From: Paenibacillus flagellatus
GTDB lineage: Bacteria > Bacillota > Bacilli > Paenibacillales > NBRC-103111
Length of the DNA: 64,000 bases
Direction: 5' to 3'
Assembly: GCF_003217775.1 (NCBI RefSeq)
Contig: NZ_QJVJ01000003.1
Location: 62,001 to 126,000, forward strand
Shown: piece by piece, positions 25,062 to 33,990 of the stretch
How positions within the stretch are numbered: position 1 is the stretch's first letter
Layout of the letters: the number at the start of each line of letters is the position of its first letter
Translations under genes and position numbers: made by a program
The notes under the pieces: model-generated
Databases searched by the model: none
Seen by the model: the letters and a program-made list of their open reading frames with translations, nothing else
What the model was told of the DNA's origin: nothing

Positions 25062-27017
25062 ATGCGGATCGAGCAGCTGGAGCGGTTCGAGCTGGGGTTG
25101 TACGACTTGAAGGATCAATTCAAGCGTTGGGTGTACGACCGGTCGAAAGCCGCCTTCGACGCGGGCGACCGGGCTAGAGACGAAATCCGCACGGTCGGGG
25201 AGATGGACGCGAGGCGAAAACGGATGCGCGACAAGCTGATCGAGTCGGTCGGCGGGCTGCCGTCGTCCGATCACCCGCTTCGTCCGGTCGTGACCGGGAC
25301 GACCCGCTTCGACGGGTTCCGGGTCGAAAACGTCGTATTCGAATCGAGGCCGTCCACCTATGTCACGGCGAACCTGTACGTGCCGGACGGCTTGAACGGC
25401 CCGACGGCGGCCGTCCTATTTTTGTGCGGCCATGCGGACGAAGCGAAGGCGTATCCGAGATATCAGTCGGTATGCCGCCGGCTCACCGCCGAAGGGCTCG
25501 TCGTGCTGGCCGTCGATCCGATCGGACAAGGGGAGCGCCTCAGCTACTACGACCGCGGAGGAGGGGAGCCGGACGTCGGCTGCGGCACGAAAGAGCACGA
25601 CCACGCGGGCAGCCAATGCTTGCCGCTCGGCGACGGGATCGCCCGCTATTTCATTCACGATGCGATGCGGGCGATCGACTATTTGGCGTCGCGGCCCGAG
25701 GTCGATCCCGCCCGTATCGGCGTCACCGGCAACTCCGGCGGGGGGCTGCAGACGACGCTTGTCATGGTGTGCGACCCGCGGGTCGCGGCCGCGGCTCCCG
25801 GCACGTTCGTCATGAACCGGGAGTCGTACCTGTACGCCGGACAAGCGCAGGACGCGGAGCAAATATGGCGCGGCATGACGAAGCTCGGCTTCGACCACGA
25901 AGATTTGGTTATGGCGATGGCGCCGCGCCCCGTGATCGTGCTTGCGGCGACGTCCGATTTTTTTCCGATCGAGGGAACGCGTCGGACGGTCGCCCGGACA
26001 AGGCGGTTTTGGGACATGTACGGCGTGCCGAATATGCCGGCGTTGGCGGAGGACCGGTCGGTTCACCAATATTCGCCGCCGCTGGCGGATGCGGCGGCCG
26101 CCTTTTTCGCCGAGCATTTGCTCGGACGCAAGGACCAAGGGCGACCGCGGGTTTTCCCCGAGCCGTCGCCGGAAGATGCGGCGCGGTTAAGCTGTACGGC
26201 TTCGGGACAAGTGAGGGGCGATTATTCGGACGCCCGCGCCGTCTACGAGGAAAACGTCGACCGGTTGTCGGAACTGGAGCGGGGCCGCGATTCGTTGCCG
26301 GAGGGCGAAAGGAAGCGGCGAGCGCTGGAATGGTTGAACGAGGCGGTGCGCGGGTCGCGCGAGACGACGGAGTTAAATCCGCGACATTTGCCCCTGGCCC
26401 CGATCGAAGGTCTGGCTGTCGAAAGCAACGTCTGGTGGAGCCAGCGGGGCATATTCAACCACGGCTTCGCTTTCCGCGACGAGAAGCGGGCGGGCGAGGA
26501 GCTGCCCGTATCGATCGGGCTGTGGGAAGGCGGGACTAGGAGGCTGAGGGAGCGGTTCGACTGGATCCGCGCGACGTGCGCGCAAGGGCGCATCGCATTC
26601 GTATTGGACTTGACGGCCGATGGCGTCTGTGCGCCGCATCCGGTCAATTCCCACCCGCTTCACAATCGGTTTGGGACGATTCATAAACTGACGACGGATC
26701 TGTTCTGGCTGGACGACAGCTTGGCCGCCGTGCGCGCGTTCGATCTTCTCCGGGCGGTCGACATGGCGCGGATGCTGCCGGAATCATGCGCGGACCGCGT
26801 CAATTTGTATGCGCACGGACGATTCGGGTTCTACGCGGAGCTCGCCGCCGCGTTGGACGCCCGGATCGGCGCGCTGCACGTCGAAGACGGACCGGAGAGC
26901 GTCGCCGGCTGGGTTCGCTCCAGACTGTACGATCCGCGCGATTCGCTCGGCGTCGTCCTTCCGGGAATGCTGCGGTATTTCGATTTGCCCGATTTGCGCC
27001 GGTGGCGCGCCGAATAG
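25062..27017 (+). CDS. Large alpha/beta hydrolase, acetyl xylan esterase-like
   Basis: A 651-residue protein. The first half contains an alpha/beta-hydrolase of the dienelactone hydrolase / acetyl xylan esterase type: the strand AAVLFLCGHADEAKA, the segment VLAVDPIGQGERLSYYD, the nucleophile elbow GVTGNSGGGLQTT (Ser in GNSGG), an acidic candidate in LAATSDFFPIEG and a His in SVHQYSPPL. The second half (from about 400) resembles a second, degenerate hydrolase-like domain without an obvious GxSxG. Length is about twice that of a single-domain esterase. No signal peptide is visible, so it acts in the cytosol. It follows the CBM9-like gene with a good SD (GGAGGG). Confidence 0.8.
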   Translation: MRIEQLERFELGLYDLKDQFKRWVYDRSKAAFDAGDRARDEIRTVGEMDARRKRMRDKLIESVGGLPSSDHPLRPVVTGTTRFDGFRVENVVFESRPSTYVTANLYVPDGLNGPTAAVLFLCGHADEAKAYPRYQSVCRRLTAEGLVVLAVDPIGQGERLSYYDRGGGEPDVGCGTKEHDHAGSQCLPLGDGIARYFIHDAMRAIDYLASRPEVDPARIGVTGNSGGGLQTTLVMVCDPRVAAAAPGTFVMNRESYLYAGQAQDAEQIWRGMTKLGFDHEDLVMAMAPRPVIVLAATSDFFPIEGTRRTVARTRRFWDMYGVPNMPALAEDRSVHQYSPPLADAAAAFFAEHLLGRKDQGRPRVFPEPSPEDAARLSCTASGQVRGDYSDARAVYEENVDRLSELERGRDSLPEGERKRRALEWLNEAVRGSRETTELNPRHLPLAPIEGLAVESNVWWSQRGIFNHGFAFRDEKRAGEELPVSIGLWEGGTRRLRERFDWIRATCAQGRIAFVLDLTADGVCAPHPVNSHPLHNRFGTIHKLTTDLFWLDDSLAAVRAFDLLRAVDMARMLPESCADRVNLYAHGRFGFYAELAAALDARIGALHVEDGPESVAGWVRSRLYDPRDSLGVVLPGMLRYFDLPDLRRWRAE

Positions 27018-27044
27018 CGAATGCGGCGCCCACCGTGCTTCCGG

Positions 27045-27074
27045 TGCCTCGTCCGATGCGACGAGGCATTTTTT
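27045..27074 (+). terminator. Rho-independent terminator
   Basis: A 9-bp stem, TGCCTCGTC at 27045-27053 with GACGAGGCA at 27060-27068, and six T after it. It closes the CBM9/esterase operon. Confidence 0.88.
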
Positions 27075-27165
27075 GCCTGGAAATGGATTACGATAAGAGA
27101 AGATGGGGAAGGAGTTCGGCTTCCGAGGGCGAATAGGTCATGCAGGGCAGGTGAATGGCGGGAAG

Positions 27166-27894
27166 ATGGAAACGATGTTGATCGGAAGCGTTCTCTCCGC
27201 GCTATCGACCGGATTCGGCGCGCTGCCGATCCTGATTTTCAAGCGGGTGAGCCACCGGTGGCGCGATTGGCTGATCGCGTTCACGGCGGGCGTCATGGTG
27301 TCGGCCTCGATGTTCGGCCTCATTCCGCAAGCGCTCGACGTATCGGACACGATCGTCGTATCGCTCGGCGTTCTGCTCGGCGTCGTCGTGCTGAGCTTGC
27401 TGGAGACGTACATCCCCCATATCGATTTGGAAAGCCGGCCGGGCGGCGCGACGTCCGACAAAGCGTTTTTGATCGTCGCGGCGCTGTTCCTCCATAACAT
27501 TCCGGAAGGACTGTCCGTCGGCGTCAGCTTCGCAAGCGTCGATCAGGAGCTCGGAGCGGTCGTCGCCATCGGCATCGGGCTGCAAAATATGCCCGAAGGC
27601 TTGCTCGTGGCGCTGTTCCTCGCCAATCAATCGATCGGGCGGATGAAAGCGTTCTGGATCGCCACGCTGACGGGTTCGGTTGAAATCGTGGTGGCGATCG
27701 TCGGCTACGGCTTGACCAATTACGTGTCCGGACTCGTGCCGTACGGCTTGTCGTTCGCAGCCGGCGCGATGATGTTCATCGTGTACAAGGAGTTGATTCC
27801 GGAAAGCCACGGCGACGGGAACGCGCGCACGGCGACGTTCTCGTTCATTTTCGGCTTGCTGTCGATGATCGTGCTGATGGACTTGTTCGGATAA
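27166..27894 (+). CDS. ZIP-family metal transporter
   Basis: A 242-residue, eight-helix transporter of the ZIP family (ZupT/GufA-like). The metal-path motifs are present: HNIPEG in helix 4 and QNMPEG in helix 5 (the second histidine is replaced by Gln). A short His/Asp loop (YIPHIDLES) lies between helices 3 and 4. It moves zinc, iron or manganese inward. The ATG at 27166 directly precedes the first helix and follows GGCGGGAAG; the open frame begins earlier at 27103 with a non-hydrophobic lead. A GC-rich hairpin follows the gene. Confidence 0.9.
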   Translation: METMLIGSVLSALSTGFGALPILIFKRVSHRWRDWLIAFTAGVMVSASMFGLIPQALDVSDTIVVSLGVLLGVVVLSLLETYIPHIDLESRPGGATSDKAFLIVAALFLHNIPEGLSVGVSFASVDQELGAVVAIGIGLQNMPEGLLVALFLANQSIGRMKAFWIATLTGSVEIVVAIVGYGLTNYVSGLVPYGLSFAAGAMMFIVYKELIPESHGDGNARTATFSFIFGLLSMIVLMDLFG

Positions 27895-27916
27895 ATAGCC
27901 GTAGCGACTGCAGCGA

Positions 27917-27941
27917 GCCCCGATCGATTGGCGATCGGGGC
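27917..27941 (+). terminator. Probable terminator hairpin
   Basis: GCCCCGATCG at 27917-27926 pairs with CGATCGGGGC at 27932-27941, loop ATTGG. Only a short T run follows, so termination may be partial. Confidence 0.5.
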
Positions 27942-28000
27942 CGTTTGCCGTGGTTCGCATAGGCCGAAGCTCCTTTGTTCCGTTAGGCGAGCTTGTACGA

Positions 28001-28006
28001 TATAAT
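28001..28006 (+). promoter_or_regulatory. -10 box of the monooxygenase/sirtuin operon
   Basis: A perfect TATAAT 25 nt ahead of the TTG start. No good -35 lies at 17 bp; TTGTTC at 27975-27980 is 20 bp away. Confidence 0.45.
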
Positions 28007-28031
28007 GGGTGGAAGCAAAGGAGTGCTGGGA

Positions 28032-28985
28032 TTGAAACGTATCGAATTAAGCGTACTGGATCTCGTCCCGTCCTGGGAAGGAGCGGATCCGGGCACCGCG
28101 GTCGGGCATGCGGTGACGCTTGCGCGGACGGCCGAGAAGCTCGGGTTCGTCCGGTATTGGGTGGCGGAGCATCACGACATGCCCGGCATCGTCTCGTCGT
28201 GCCCGGAGGTGCTGCTCGCGCATATCGGCGCGAGGACGGAGCGGATCCGCATCGGCTCGGGCGCGGTGCTGCTTCCTTACTACAAGCCGTATAAAGTGGC
28301 GGAGGCGTTCCACATGCTCGCCACGCTGTATCCGGGCCGGATCGATCTCGGCATCGGCCGGGCGCCGGGCGGGTCCGCCCACGTCTCGATGGCGCTCGCG
28401 GACAACTATTTGGAGCAGGTGCGCCGGCTCCCGGAATCGGTCGAGGCGTTGGCGGCGCTGCTCGCCGACGCCTATCGCGTCGACGGTCAGCCGGTGACGG
28501 CGCGACCGCTGCCGGACGTCCCGCCCGAGCTGTGGCTGCTCGGCACCGGGGACAAAAGCGCGAAGCTGGCATCGCGCACCGGCGCGGGGTTCGCGTTCGG
28601 CTATTACATGAGCGAGCGCGACGGTGCGGACATCTTGAATGCGTACCGGAACGAATATGCGCCGTCCCGATTGGCCCCGCGGCCGAAGACGATCGTCGCC
28701 GTCGGCGTCGTATGCGCGGAGACGGAAGCGGAGGCGAGGCGCTTGGCGGCGGCGGGGCTGCGGTCGATTCCCGGCGCGGACGCCGCTGCGGCCGATGGTG
28801 CGGAACGGCCCGCACACGCCGGTCGGGCCGTCGTCGGAACGCCGGAACAGGTGCGCGCGCAGCTGCTCGACATCGCCGGCCGGCTCGGGGCGGACGAGAT
28901 CATGGCCGTCACCGCGGTGGCGGACTACGCCGCGCGGCTGCGGTCGTACGAGCTGCTGGCCGAGGCCGTGCAAGGCCCAACATGA
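28032..28985 (+). CDS. LLM-class flavin-dependent oxidoreductase (luciferase-like)
   Basis: A 317-residue flavin-dependent monooxygenase of the luciferase-like group. Family signatures are the N-terminal strand MKRIELSVLDLVP, the YWVAEHHDMPGIVSS motif, RIRIGSGAVLLPYY, and RIDLGIGRAPGG, all hallmarks of the one-component LLM clade found in Firmicutes. The TTG at 28032 is chosen because it follows AAAGGAG by 8 nt and matches the family's usual beginning; the frame is open back to 27993. The product is cytosolic and uses FMN or F420-like flavins. The sirtuin gene follows after 23 nt, without terminator, so they are probably co-transcribed. Confidence 0.88.
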   Translation: MKRIELSVLDLVPSWEGADPGTAVGHAVTLARTAEKLGFVRYWVAEHHDMPGIVSSCPEVLLAHIGARTERIRIGSGAVLLPYYKPYKVAEAFHMLATLYPGRIDLGIGRAPGGSAHVSMALADNYLEQVRRLPESVEALAALLADAYRVDGQPVTARPLPDVPPELWLLGTGDKSAKLASRTGAGFAFGYYMSERDGADILNAYRNEYAPSRLAPRPKTIVAVGVVCAETEAEARRLAAAGLRSIPGADAAAADGAERPAHAGRAVVGTPEQVRAQLLDIAGRLGADEIMAVTAVADYAARLRSYELLAEAVQGPT

Positions 28986-29008
28986 AACCCGGATGGAGGA
29001 GTGCCGAC

Positions 29009-29737
29009 ATGGATTTCGATACGCTTAGGCGGATCATCGGGGACAGCCCGAATATCGTTTTTTTCGGAGGGGCGGGGACGTCGACGGAGAGCGGGATACC
29101 GGACTTTCGGTCGAACGCGGGACTGTTCCGGACGATGGCCGGCAGCGAGCACCCGCCGGAGGAGATGCTGAGCCGGACGTTTTTCGACAACCATCCGGCC
29201 GAGTTTTACCGGTTTTACAAAACGCATATGCTGCATCCCGGCGCCAAGCCGAACGCGGGCCATCTGGCGTTGGCCGAGCTGGAGGCGCAGGGGCGGCTCA
29301 AGGCGCTCGTGACGCAAAATATCGACGGCCTTCATCAAGCGGCGGGAAGCCGCAACGTGCTGGAGCTGCACGGTTCCGTCCACCGGAACGGCTGCATGGC
29401 GTGCGGCGCCTTTTATACGCTGGACGAGCTGCTCGCGCTGGAAGGGCCGGTGCCGCGCTGCGTCCGCTGCCAAGGGATCGTCAAGCCCGACGTCGTCCTG
29501 TACGAGGAGCCGCTCGACGACGACGTCTTCGCGAAGGCGGCGCAAGCGATCGCGGAAGCGGACGTCCTCATCGTGGCGGGGACGTCGCTCAGCGTCTATC
29601 CCGCGGCGGGACTGCTCCGGCATTACGGCGGCGATCGACTGCTGCTTATCAACAAGTCGCCTACGAAATACGACGGCTACGCGAGATACATCATCCCCGA
29701 TTCGTTCGCGCTCGTCATGGACAGGCTCGTCCGATAA
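29009..29737 (+). CDS. NAD-dependent protein deacylase (Sir2 family)
   Basis: A 242-residue sirtuin. It shows GAGTSTESGIPDFRS (NAD-binding loop), TQNIDGLH, the catalytic His in LELHGSVHRNGC, zinc ligands Cys-x2-Cys (CMAC and CVRC) and the C-terminal VAGTSLSVYPAAG. It removes acyl groups from protein lysines with NAD and is the CobB/SrtN-type enzyme. The ATG at 29009 follows a GGAGG-containing SD. The frame is open upstream to 28532 only as a shadow of the monooxygenase. It lies between that gene and the two-component operon. Confidence 0.93.
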   Translation: MDFDTLRRIIGDSPNIVFFGGAGTSTESGIPDFRSNAGLFRTMAGSEHPPEEMLSRTFFDNHPAEFYRFYKTHMLHPGAKPNAGHLALAELEAQGRLKALVTQNIDGLHQAAGSRNVLELHGSVHRNGCMACGAFYTLDELLALEGPVPRCVRCQGIVKPDVVLYEEPLDDDVFAKAAQAIAEADVLIVAGTSLSVYPAAGLLRHYGGDRLLLINKSPTKYDGYARYIIPDSFALVMDRLVR

Positions 29738-29785
29738 CCGGACGAATGTGACGATTTTCGGTCAATTGGCGATCGCCGCATCGAT

Positions 29786-29818
29786 TTTAAGATTGGTTTA
29801 AGGAGAAGGTGATACAAT
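29786..29818 (+). promoter_or_regulatory. Direct-repeat promoter of the OmpR-type regulator operon (autoregulation)
   Basis: Two 11-bp direct repeats, TTTAAGATTGG at 29786-29796 and TTTAAGGAGAA at 29797-29807, lie 27 and 16 bp ahead of a TACAAT -10 at 29813-29818. The same phase is found at 32130-32195 and 33987-34041. Hexamers spaced by 5 bp resemble the PhoP/OmpR box type (consensus TTHAYA), which I take from knowledge of B. subtilis PhoP boxes. Confidence 0.6.
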
Positions 29819-29908
29819 GGGCGAAGCTTGCCGTCCATTCTCCGCGGCGGCTGGAACGGACGCGAGCGGACGTTTCTCATCCCCAATCGAAAGGACATGC
29901 GGAACGTT

Positions 29909-30586
29909 ATGAGCAAAATTTTGATCGTCGACGACGATTTGGCCATCCGGAAGCTGGTCAAGGCGTTTCTGCAGCAGGAAGGATTCGCGACCTTCGAGGC
30001 GGCCAACGGCGAGGAAGCGATGGACGTGCTCGCGAACGTGAAGATCGACCTCGTCGTGCTGGATATTATGATGCCGGTCATGGACGGCTGGGATTTTTGC
30101 CGGGATTTGAAAAAAACGATGGACATTCCGGTCATCATCGTATCAGCCAAAGGCGAAGTCGCCGAACGGCTGAAAGGGTTTCAGCTCGGCACCGACGACT
30201 ACATGGTAAAGCCGTTCGATCCGATGGAGCTGGTCATGCGGGTGAAGGCGCTGCTCAAGCGATACCGGATCGAGCATTCGGAGACGGTGCAGGTCGGCGA
30301 CTTGACGATCGACCGGAAGACGTTCGAGATGACCGTGGGCGGGCAAAGCGCGATGATTCCGCCGAAGGAGTTCGAGCTGCTGTTCAAGTTCGCGAGCAAC
30401 CCGGGCCACATTTTTACGAGGGCGCAGCTGATCGAGCAAATATGGGGCGTCGACTACGAAGGCGACGCCCGCACGGTCGACGTCCACGTGAAACGGCTGA
30501 GGGAGCGTCTCGAGCAGCAGCGGTCGGACAAAGTGTCGATCGTGACGATTCGGAATTTGGGCTACCGGCTTGAGGTACAGCCGTGA
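29909..30586 (+). CDS. OmpR/PhoB-family response regulator
   Basis: A 225-residue response regulator. The receiver has D8-D10, phospho-acceptor D52 in VVLDIMMPVMDG, the Thr/Ser switch in VIIVSAKGE and Lys in MVKPFDP. The winged helix contains the recognition segment RTVDVHVKRLRERLEQ and ends in RNLGYRLE. ATG 29909 gives the canonical start (SKILIVDDD); another Met lies 4 codons upstream. The stop overlaps the kinase start by 4 nt. Its own promoter carries 11-bp direct repeats shared with two downstream promoters, so it probably controls the whole 29.9-40 kb locus. Confidence 0.92.
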   Translation: MSKILIVDDDLAIRKLVKAFLQQEGFATFEAANGEEAMDVLANVKIDLVVLDIMMPVMDGWDFCRDLKKTMDIPVIIVSAKGEVAERLKGFQLGTDDYMVKPFDPMELVMRVKALLKRYRIEHSETVQVGDLTIDRKTFEMTVGGQSAMIPPKEFELLFKFASNPGHIFTRAQLIEQIWGVDYEGDARTVDVHVKRLRERLEQQRSDKVSIVTIRNLGYRLEVQP

Positions 30587-31959
30587 TCCGGACGCTGTAC
30601 ATGCGCATCGCCATCGTCATCTTCTTCGTCGTCTGGTGCAGTCTGGCGCTGTCCAGCTTCACGTTCTCCCATTATTTCCGCAGCCAGCTGAACGGACGGG
30701 TCGAGGAGCTGCTCCAAAATGCGGCCAAGCTGGTCGTACGGCTCATTCAGGAAACGGAGCCGCAGCAGCTCGGGCAGACGGTCACGATCGCCGCCCGGCT
30801 GAACCGGGGGCAGGAGCTGCAGCTGTTCGCGGAGGGAGGGGAGCGATTCAGCTCCGGCCCGGGGCAGAAGACGATGTGCGTCATACCCGACGATACGGTT
30901 CGAGACGTGCTCGAGGGCTCGTCGTACAGCAGCTTCCAAAGCGGAGAGAGCGAGCAATGTCCGCAAGGGAGCGTCGGGACGCCGTTCGAATACGGCGGGA
31001 AACGGTATGCGCTGTTCGTGTCCCCGATCGGTCCGCGGCCGGTCGGCCGGTTCGACTTTATCGATTTCCGCAACTTGCTGACGATCTTCTTGATCAGCAC
31101 GTTTCTGATCGCGCTGGCGGCCGTTTATTTGGTCCGCCCGCTCAAGCAAATTACCGAAGCGACGCGCAAAATCGCCGGCGGCGACTTCAACGTGAAGCTG
31201 CGCATCCGGCAAAGGGACGAGCTCGGGTCGCTGGCGTCGAGCATTACGCATATGGCGGAAGAGCTGAACAAGATGGAGAAGATGCGGCAGGAGTTCGTCT
31301 CGAACGTCTCGCACGACATCCAGACGCCGCTGACGTCGATCCGCGGCTTTTCCAAGCTGCTGCAGCGCGATACGCTCGCCCCCGACGAACGGCTCGGCTA
31401 CTTGCGGCTGATCGAGAGCGAGTCGGAGCGGCTGTCCCGGCTCAGCGAAAATTTGCTCAAGCTCGCTTCGCTCGACTCCGAGCACCATCCCCATCATCCG
31501 AAAAGCATTCAGCTTGACGAGCAGCTGCGGCGATCGGTCGTCGCGTGCGAGCCGCTCTGGTCGGCCAAGCGGCTCGACATCGAGCTGGAGCTGCCGCCGG
31601 TGCGCATCGTCGCCGACGAAGATTCGCTCAACCAAGTGTGGACGAATTTGCTGCACAACGCGATCAAATTCACGCCGCCGGAAGGCCGTATCGTCGTCTC
31701 GCTGTCGGAGGACGAGCGGCGGGCGACGGTAACGGTGTCCGATACCGGCATCGGCATCGCGTACGACGACCAGCCCCATTTGTTCCGGCGGTTTTACAAG
31801 GCGGACGCCTCGCGGCAAAGCTCGGACATGAGCGGCAGCGGACTCGGTCTCGCGATCGTGAAGAAAATCGTCGATCTGCACGAAGGCGCGATCGAGCTGA
31901 CGAGCGAGCCCGGCGCCGGGACGACGATCCGCGTTTCTTTGCCGAAAGCGGGGGCGTAG
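30583..31959 (+). CDS. HAMP sensor histidine kinase
   Basis: A 458-residue sensor kinase. It has membrane helices at about 8-26 and 166-184, an extracytoplasmic domain of about 135 residues, HAMP (about 185-237), HisKA with SHDIQTPL and phospho-acceptor H244, and an HATPase domain with NLLHNAIKFTPP, DTGIGIAYDD and GSGLGLAIVKK. The extracytoplasmic domain contains two cysteines, about C99 and C126, that could form a disulfide. The GTG start overlaps the regulator's stop by 4 nt. It pairs with the preceding regulator. The signal is unknown; the target genes point to envelope or antimicrobial stress. Confidence 0.92.
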   Translation: MIRTLYMRIAIVIFFVVWCSLALSSFTFSHYFRSQLNGRVEELLQNAAKLVVRLIQETEPQQLGQTVTIAARLNRGQELQLFAEGGERFSSGPGQKTMCVIPDDTVRDVLEGSSYSSFQSGESEQCPQGSVGTPFEYGGKRYALFVSPIGPRPVGRFDFIDFRNLLTIFLISTFLIALAAVYLVRPLKQITEATRKIAGGDFNVKLRIRQRDELGSLASSITHMAEELNKMEKMRQEFVSNVSHDIQTPLTSIRGFSKLLQRDTLAPDERLGYLRLIESESERLSRLSENLLKLASLDSEHHPHHPKSIQLDEQLRRSVVACEPLWSAKRLDIELELPPVRIVADEDSLNQVWTNLLHNAIKFTPPEGRIVVSLSEDERRATVTVSDTGIGIAYDDQPHLFRRFYKADASRQSSDMSGSGLGLAIVKKIVDLHEGAIELTSEPGAGTTIRVSLPKAGA

Positions 31960-32129
31960 AACGTCGGTCGGACGACCGGGCGATTTCCTTCAAACCAGGT
32001 ACAAATGTGCAAGCATGCGCCGGAAAAGGTTCGACCGGCGACGAGCGGCGCGCGTTTGTGCCTTTTTTTGCGTCCAATCGGGGGAGTCCCGCCGCCGCAC
32101 TTCCGGATCGATTCGTCTTTTCAGCTATT

Positions 32130-32195
32130 TTTTAGGTTCATTTCAGCTTGCTTTAAGGCTCCGTTCATCGACAGGACACATTGGCGATCTATACT
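32130..32195 (+). promoter_or_regulatory. Direct-repeat promoter of the secreted five-repeat protein
   Basis: 11-bp units begin at 32130 (TTTTAGGTTCA), 32141 (TTTCAGCTTGC), 32152 (TTTAAGGCTCC) and 32163 (GTTCATCGACA), which is 60, 49, 38 and 27 bp before the TATACT -10 at 32190. The -35 is poor, so activation is expected. Confidence 0.6.
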
Positions 32196-32245
32196 CCGTC
32201 TTGTAGCAACCCATTAGACAAAGAGACGGAAGGATGGAGAGAAAC

Positions 32246-33946
32246 ATGCAATTGAACCAATCCGGAACGAGCAAGAACACGATGAAAAAAAAGCTGGTCG
32301 TCCTGATGAGCGCCGCGGCCGTATTCGCCGCGACGGGAGCCGCGCTGCCGGCCCGCCCGGCATTCGCGGAAACGGTCCCGGCGGCCGCATCGCCGGTCGC
32401 GGCGGAGAAGCCGGCGGCACCGCGAGTCGACTACATCGCGCTGTCGGTCCACCAAAAGCTGTCGTCGATCGCCTCGGACGCGGCGACGGTCGCCGATAAG
32501 GCGTATGACGAGCTGATGGACGCGGTCCGATCGGGCCAATCGCTTGCCGCCGCGTCCGGACTCGGCTCCGCGGAGCTGGCGGACAAGCTGGGAGCCCTTT
32601 ACGCCCAATCGTTCGACGGCGAGGTTGCGGCTGGTTACATGACCCGGGAAGAAGCGGACGAAGCGAACCGACTCGCCGCCGCCGCCGTTCGCGAAACGAT
32701 CGATACGTCGGGTGCGGCCGTCGGGCCGCTTGTCCGCACGGTAGGTCGGGATATCGTCGACAAGGCAACGGCGGACGTCGTTCAGAACGTCGCCTTCTTG
32801 TCCGACAAAAGCTCGATCGAGCTTCGAGCGGCGCTGCGCCAAGGGCAAAGCTTGACCGAGGCATCCGGCCTCGATGCGGCGACGCTGTCGGCCTCGCTGC
32901 TCGAATCGGTCGCCTTCGAGCTGGATCGGGCGGTCCGATACGGCCAGCTGGCTGCACAGGAGGCGGCGGACTTGAAGGCGGAGGCGGCCCGGTCGATCGA
33001 CGAAGCGTTGGCGACGAAAGGGTACGATCCGGAAACGAACGAATGGATGGCACGGTACGGCGACGCGATCATCGACAAACGGCTGTCGAACTTGACGGGG
33101 ATCGCCGCGGCGCTCGCGGATAAAAGCTACGCGGATGTGGAGGATGCGCTAGCGCAAGGCGGGACGCTGCTGTCGGCGACGGGACTTTCCGAAGCCGAAT
33201 TGCTTGACCGGCTCGCCGCTTCCGTCGACGTTTCGATCGAGCAGGCCTGGCAGAGCGGCACCTTGTCGGCCCGAGCGGCGGACGCGCTGAAGGCGGAGGC
33301 GGCCGACCGGCTGAAGGAGGCGATCGCGACGGCCGGCTACGGTACCCGCGCGCAAAGCGGAGCGAAGAGCGACAGCGCCATCGCGAAGGAGAGCGTCGAT
33401 CAGCTCGTGCGGCAGGCGGCCTCGTACGCGGGCAAGACGGCGGCGGAAGTCCGGGAGGCGCTAGGAGCCGGACAAACGCTTGTGCAGGCGACCGGCATCG
33501 ATCAGGCGGAGCTGTATGGCGTGCTGCAAGGAAACGCCGGCGCCTATATCGAGAAAGCCGTAGCAAGCGGGCGGCTCGCCGCGGTGGATGCGGATGCGAC
33601 GAAGCAAGAGGCGAGCGAACGGATCGGCTCGGCGATCGCGAAGCCGGGGTATGTCGGCGAAGCGGATGCGGACGCCTACTTGAACCGGCTTCGCGGCACG
33701 CTCGTCGATCAGGTCGCCGATTGGGCCGGGACGACGCGAGAGGAGCTGCTCGAGAAGCTGGCGGGCGGACAGTCGCTCGCCCAGGCGGCCGGCACGGACG
33801 CGGACACGCTGCTCCACGCGCTGCTTCGCGGCGTCAACCGGGATTGGAACGAATACGCGGCGGAAGGCCGGTTGACCGCGCAAGAAAGCGCGCCGATCAA
33901 GGCGAACATGGCGGCGGAGCTTCTGGCGCTCGTCACGAACGGATAA
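32246..33946 (+). CDS. Secreted protein with five about-80-residue helical repeats
   Basis: A 566-residue exported protein. A signal peptide ends near ARPAFA (about residue 41). The mature part is made of five tandem repeats (roughly 76-154, 179-258, 283-364, 388-469 and 489-564). Each has the pattern LADKSYADVEDALAQGGTLL, then ATGLSEAELLDRL, a helix with EQAWQSGTLSARAADALK and a final helix ending near ATAGY. This is the unit seen in secreted proteins of the YckD/DUF2680-like type (pattern xALxxGxSLxxxA), as I remember it. ATG 32246 is chosen for its GGAGAG SD; an ATG at 32234 has SD directly adjacent. Its role is unknown, possibly cell-surface binding. It has its own regulated promoter and terminator. 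Confidence 0.75.
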   Translation: MQLNQSGTSKNTMKKKLVVLMSAAAVFAATGAALPARPAFAETVPAAASPVAAEKPAAPRVDYIALSVHQKLSSIASDAATVADKAYDELMDAVRSGQSLAAASGLGSAELADKLGALYAQSFDGEVAAGYMTREEADEANRLAAAAVRETIDTSGAAVGPLVRTVGRDIVDKATADVVQNVAFLSDKSSIELRAALRQGQSLTEASGLDAATLSASLLESVAFELDRAVRYGQLAAQEAADLKAEAARSIDEALATKGYDPETNEWMARYGDAIIDKRLSNLTGIAAALADKSYADVEDALAQGGTLLSATGLSEAELLDRLAASVDVSIEQAWQSGTLSARAADALKAEAADRLKEAIATAGYGTRAQSGAKSDSAIAKESVDQLVRQAASYAGKTAAEVREALGAGQTLVQATGIDQAELYGVLQGNAGAYIEKAVASGRLAAVDADATKQEASERIGSAIAKPGYVGEADADAYLNRLRGTLVDQVADWAGTTREELLEKLAGGQSLAQAAGTDADTLLHALLRGVNRDWNEYAAEGRLTAQESAPIKANMAAELLALVTNG

Positions 33947-33957
33947 TCGATGCGACG

Positions 33958-33990
33958 GGACTGCTCCCCGAACGGAGCGGTCCTATTTTT
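33958..33990 (+). terminator. Rho-independent terminator
   Basis: GGACTGCTCC at 33958-33967 pairs with GGAGCGGTCC at 33974-33983 (one G-U), followed by TATTTTT. The last T residues form part of the next promoter's upstream repeat. Confidence 0.8.
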
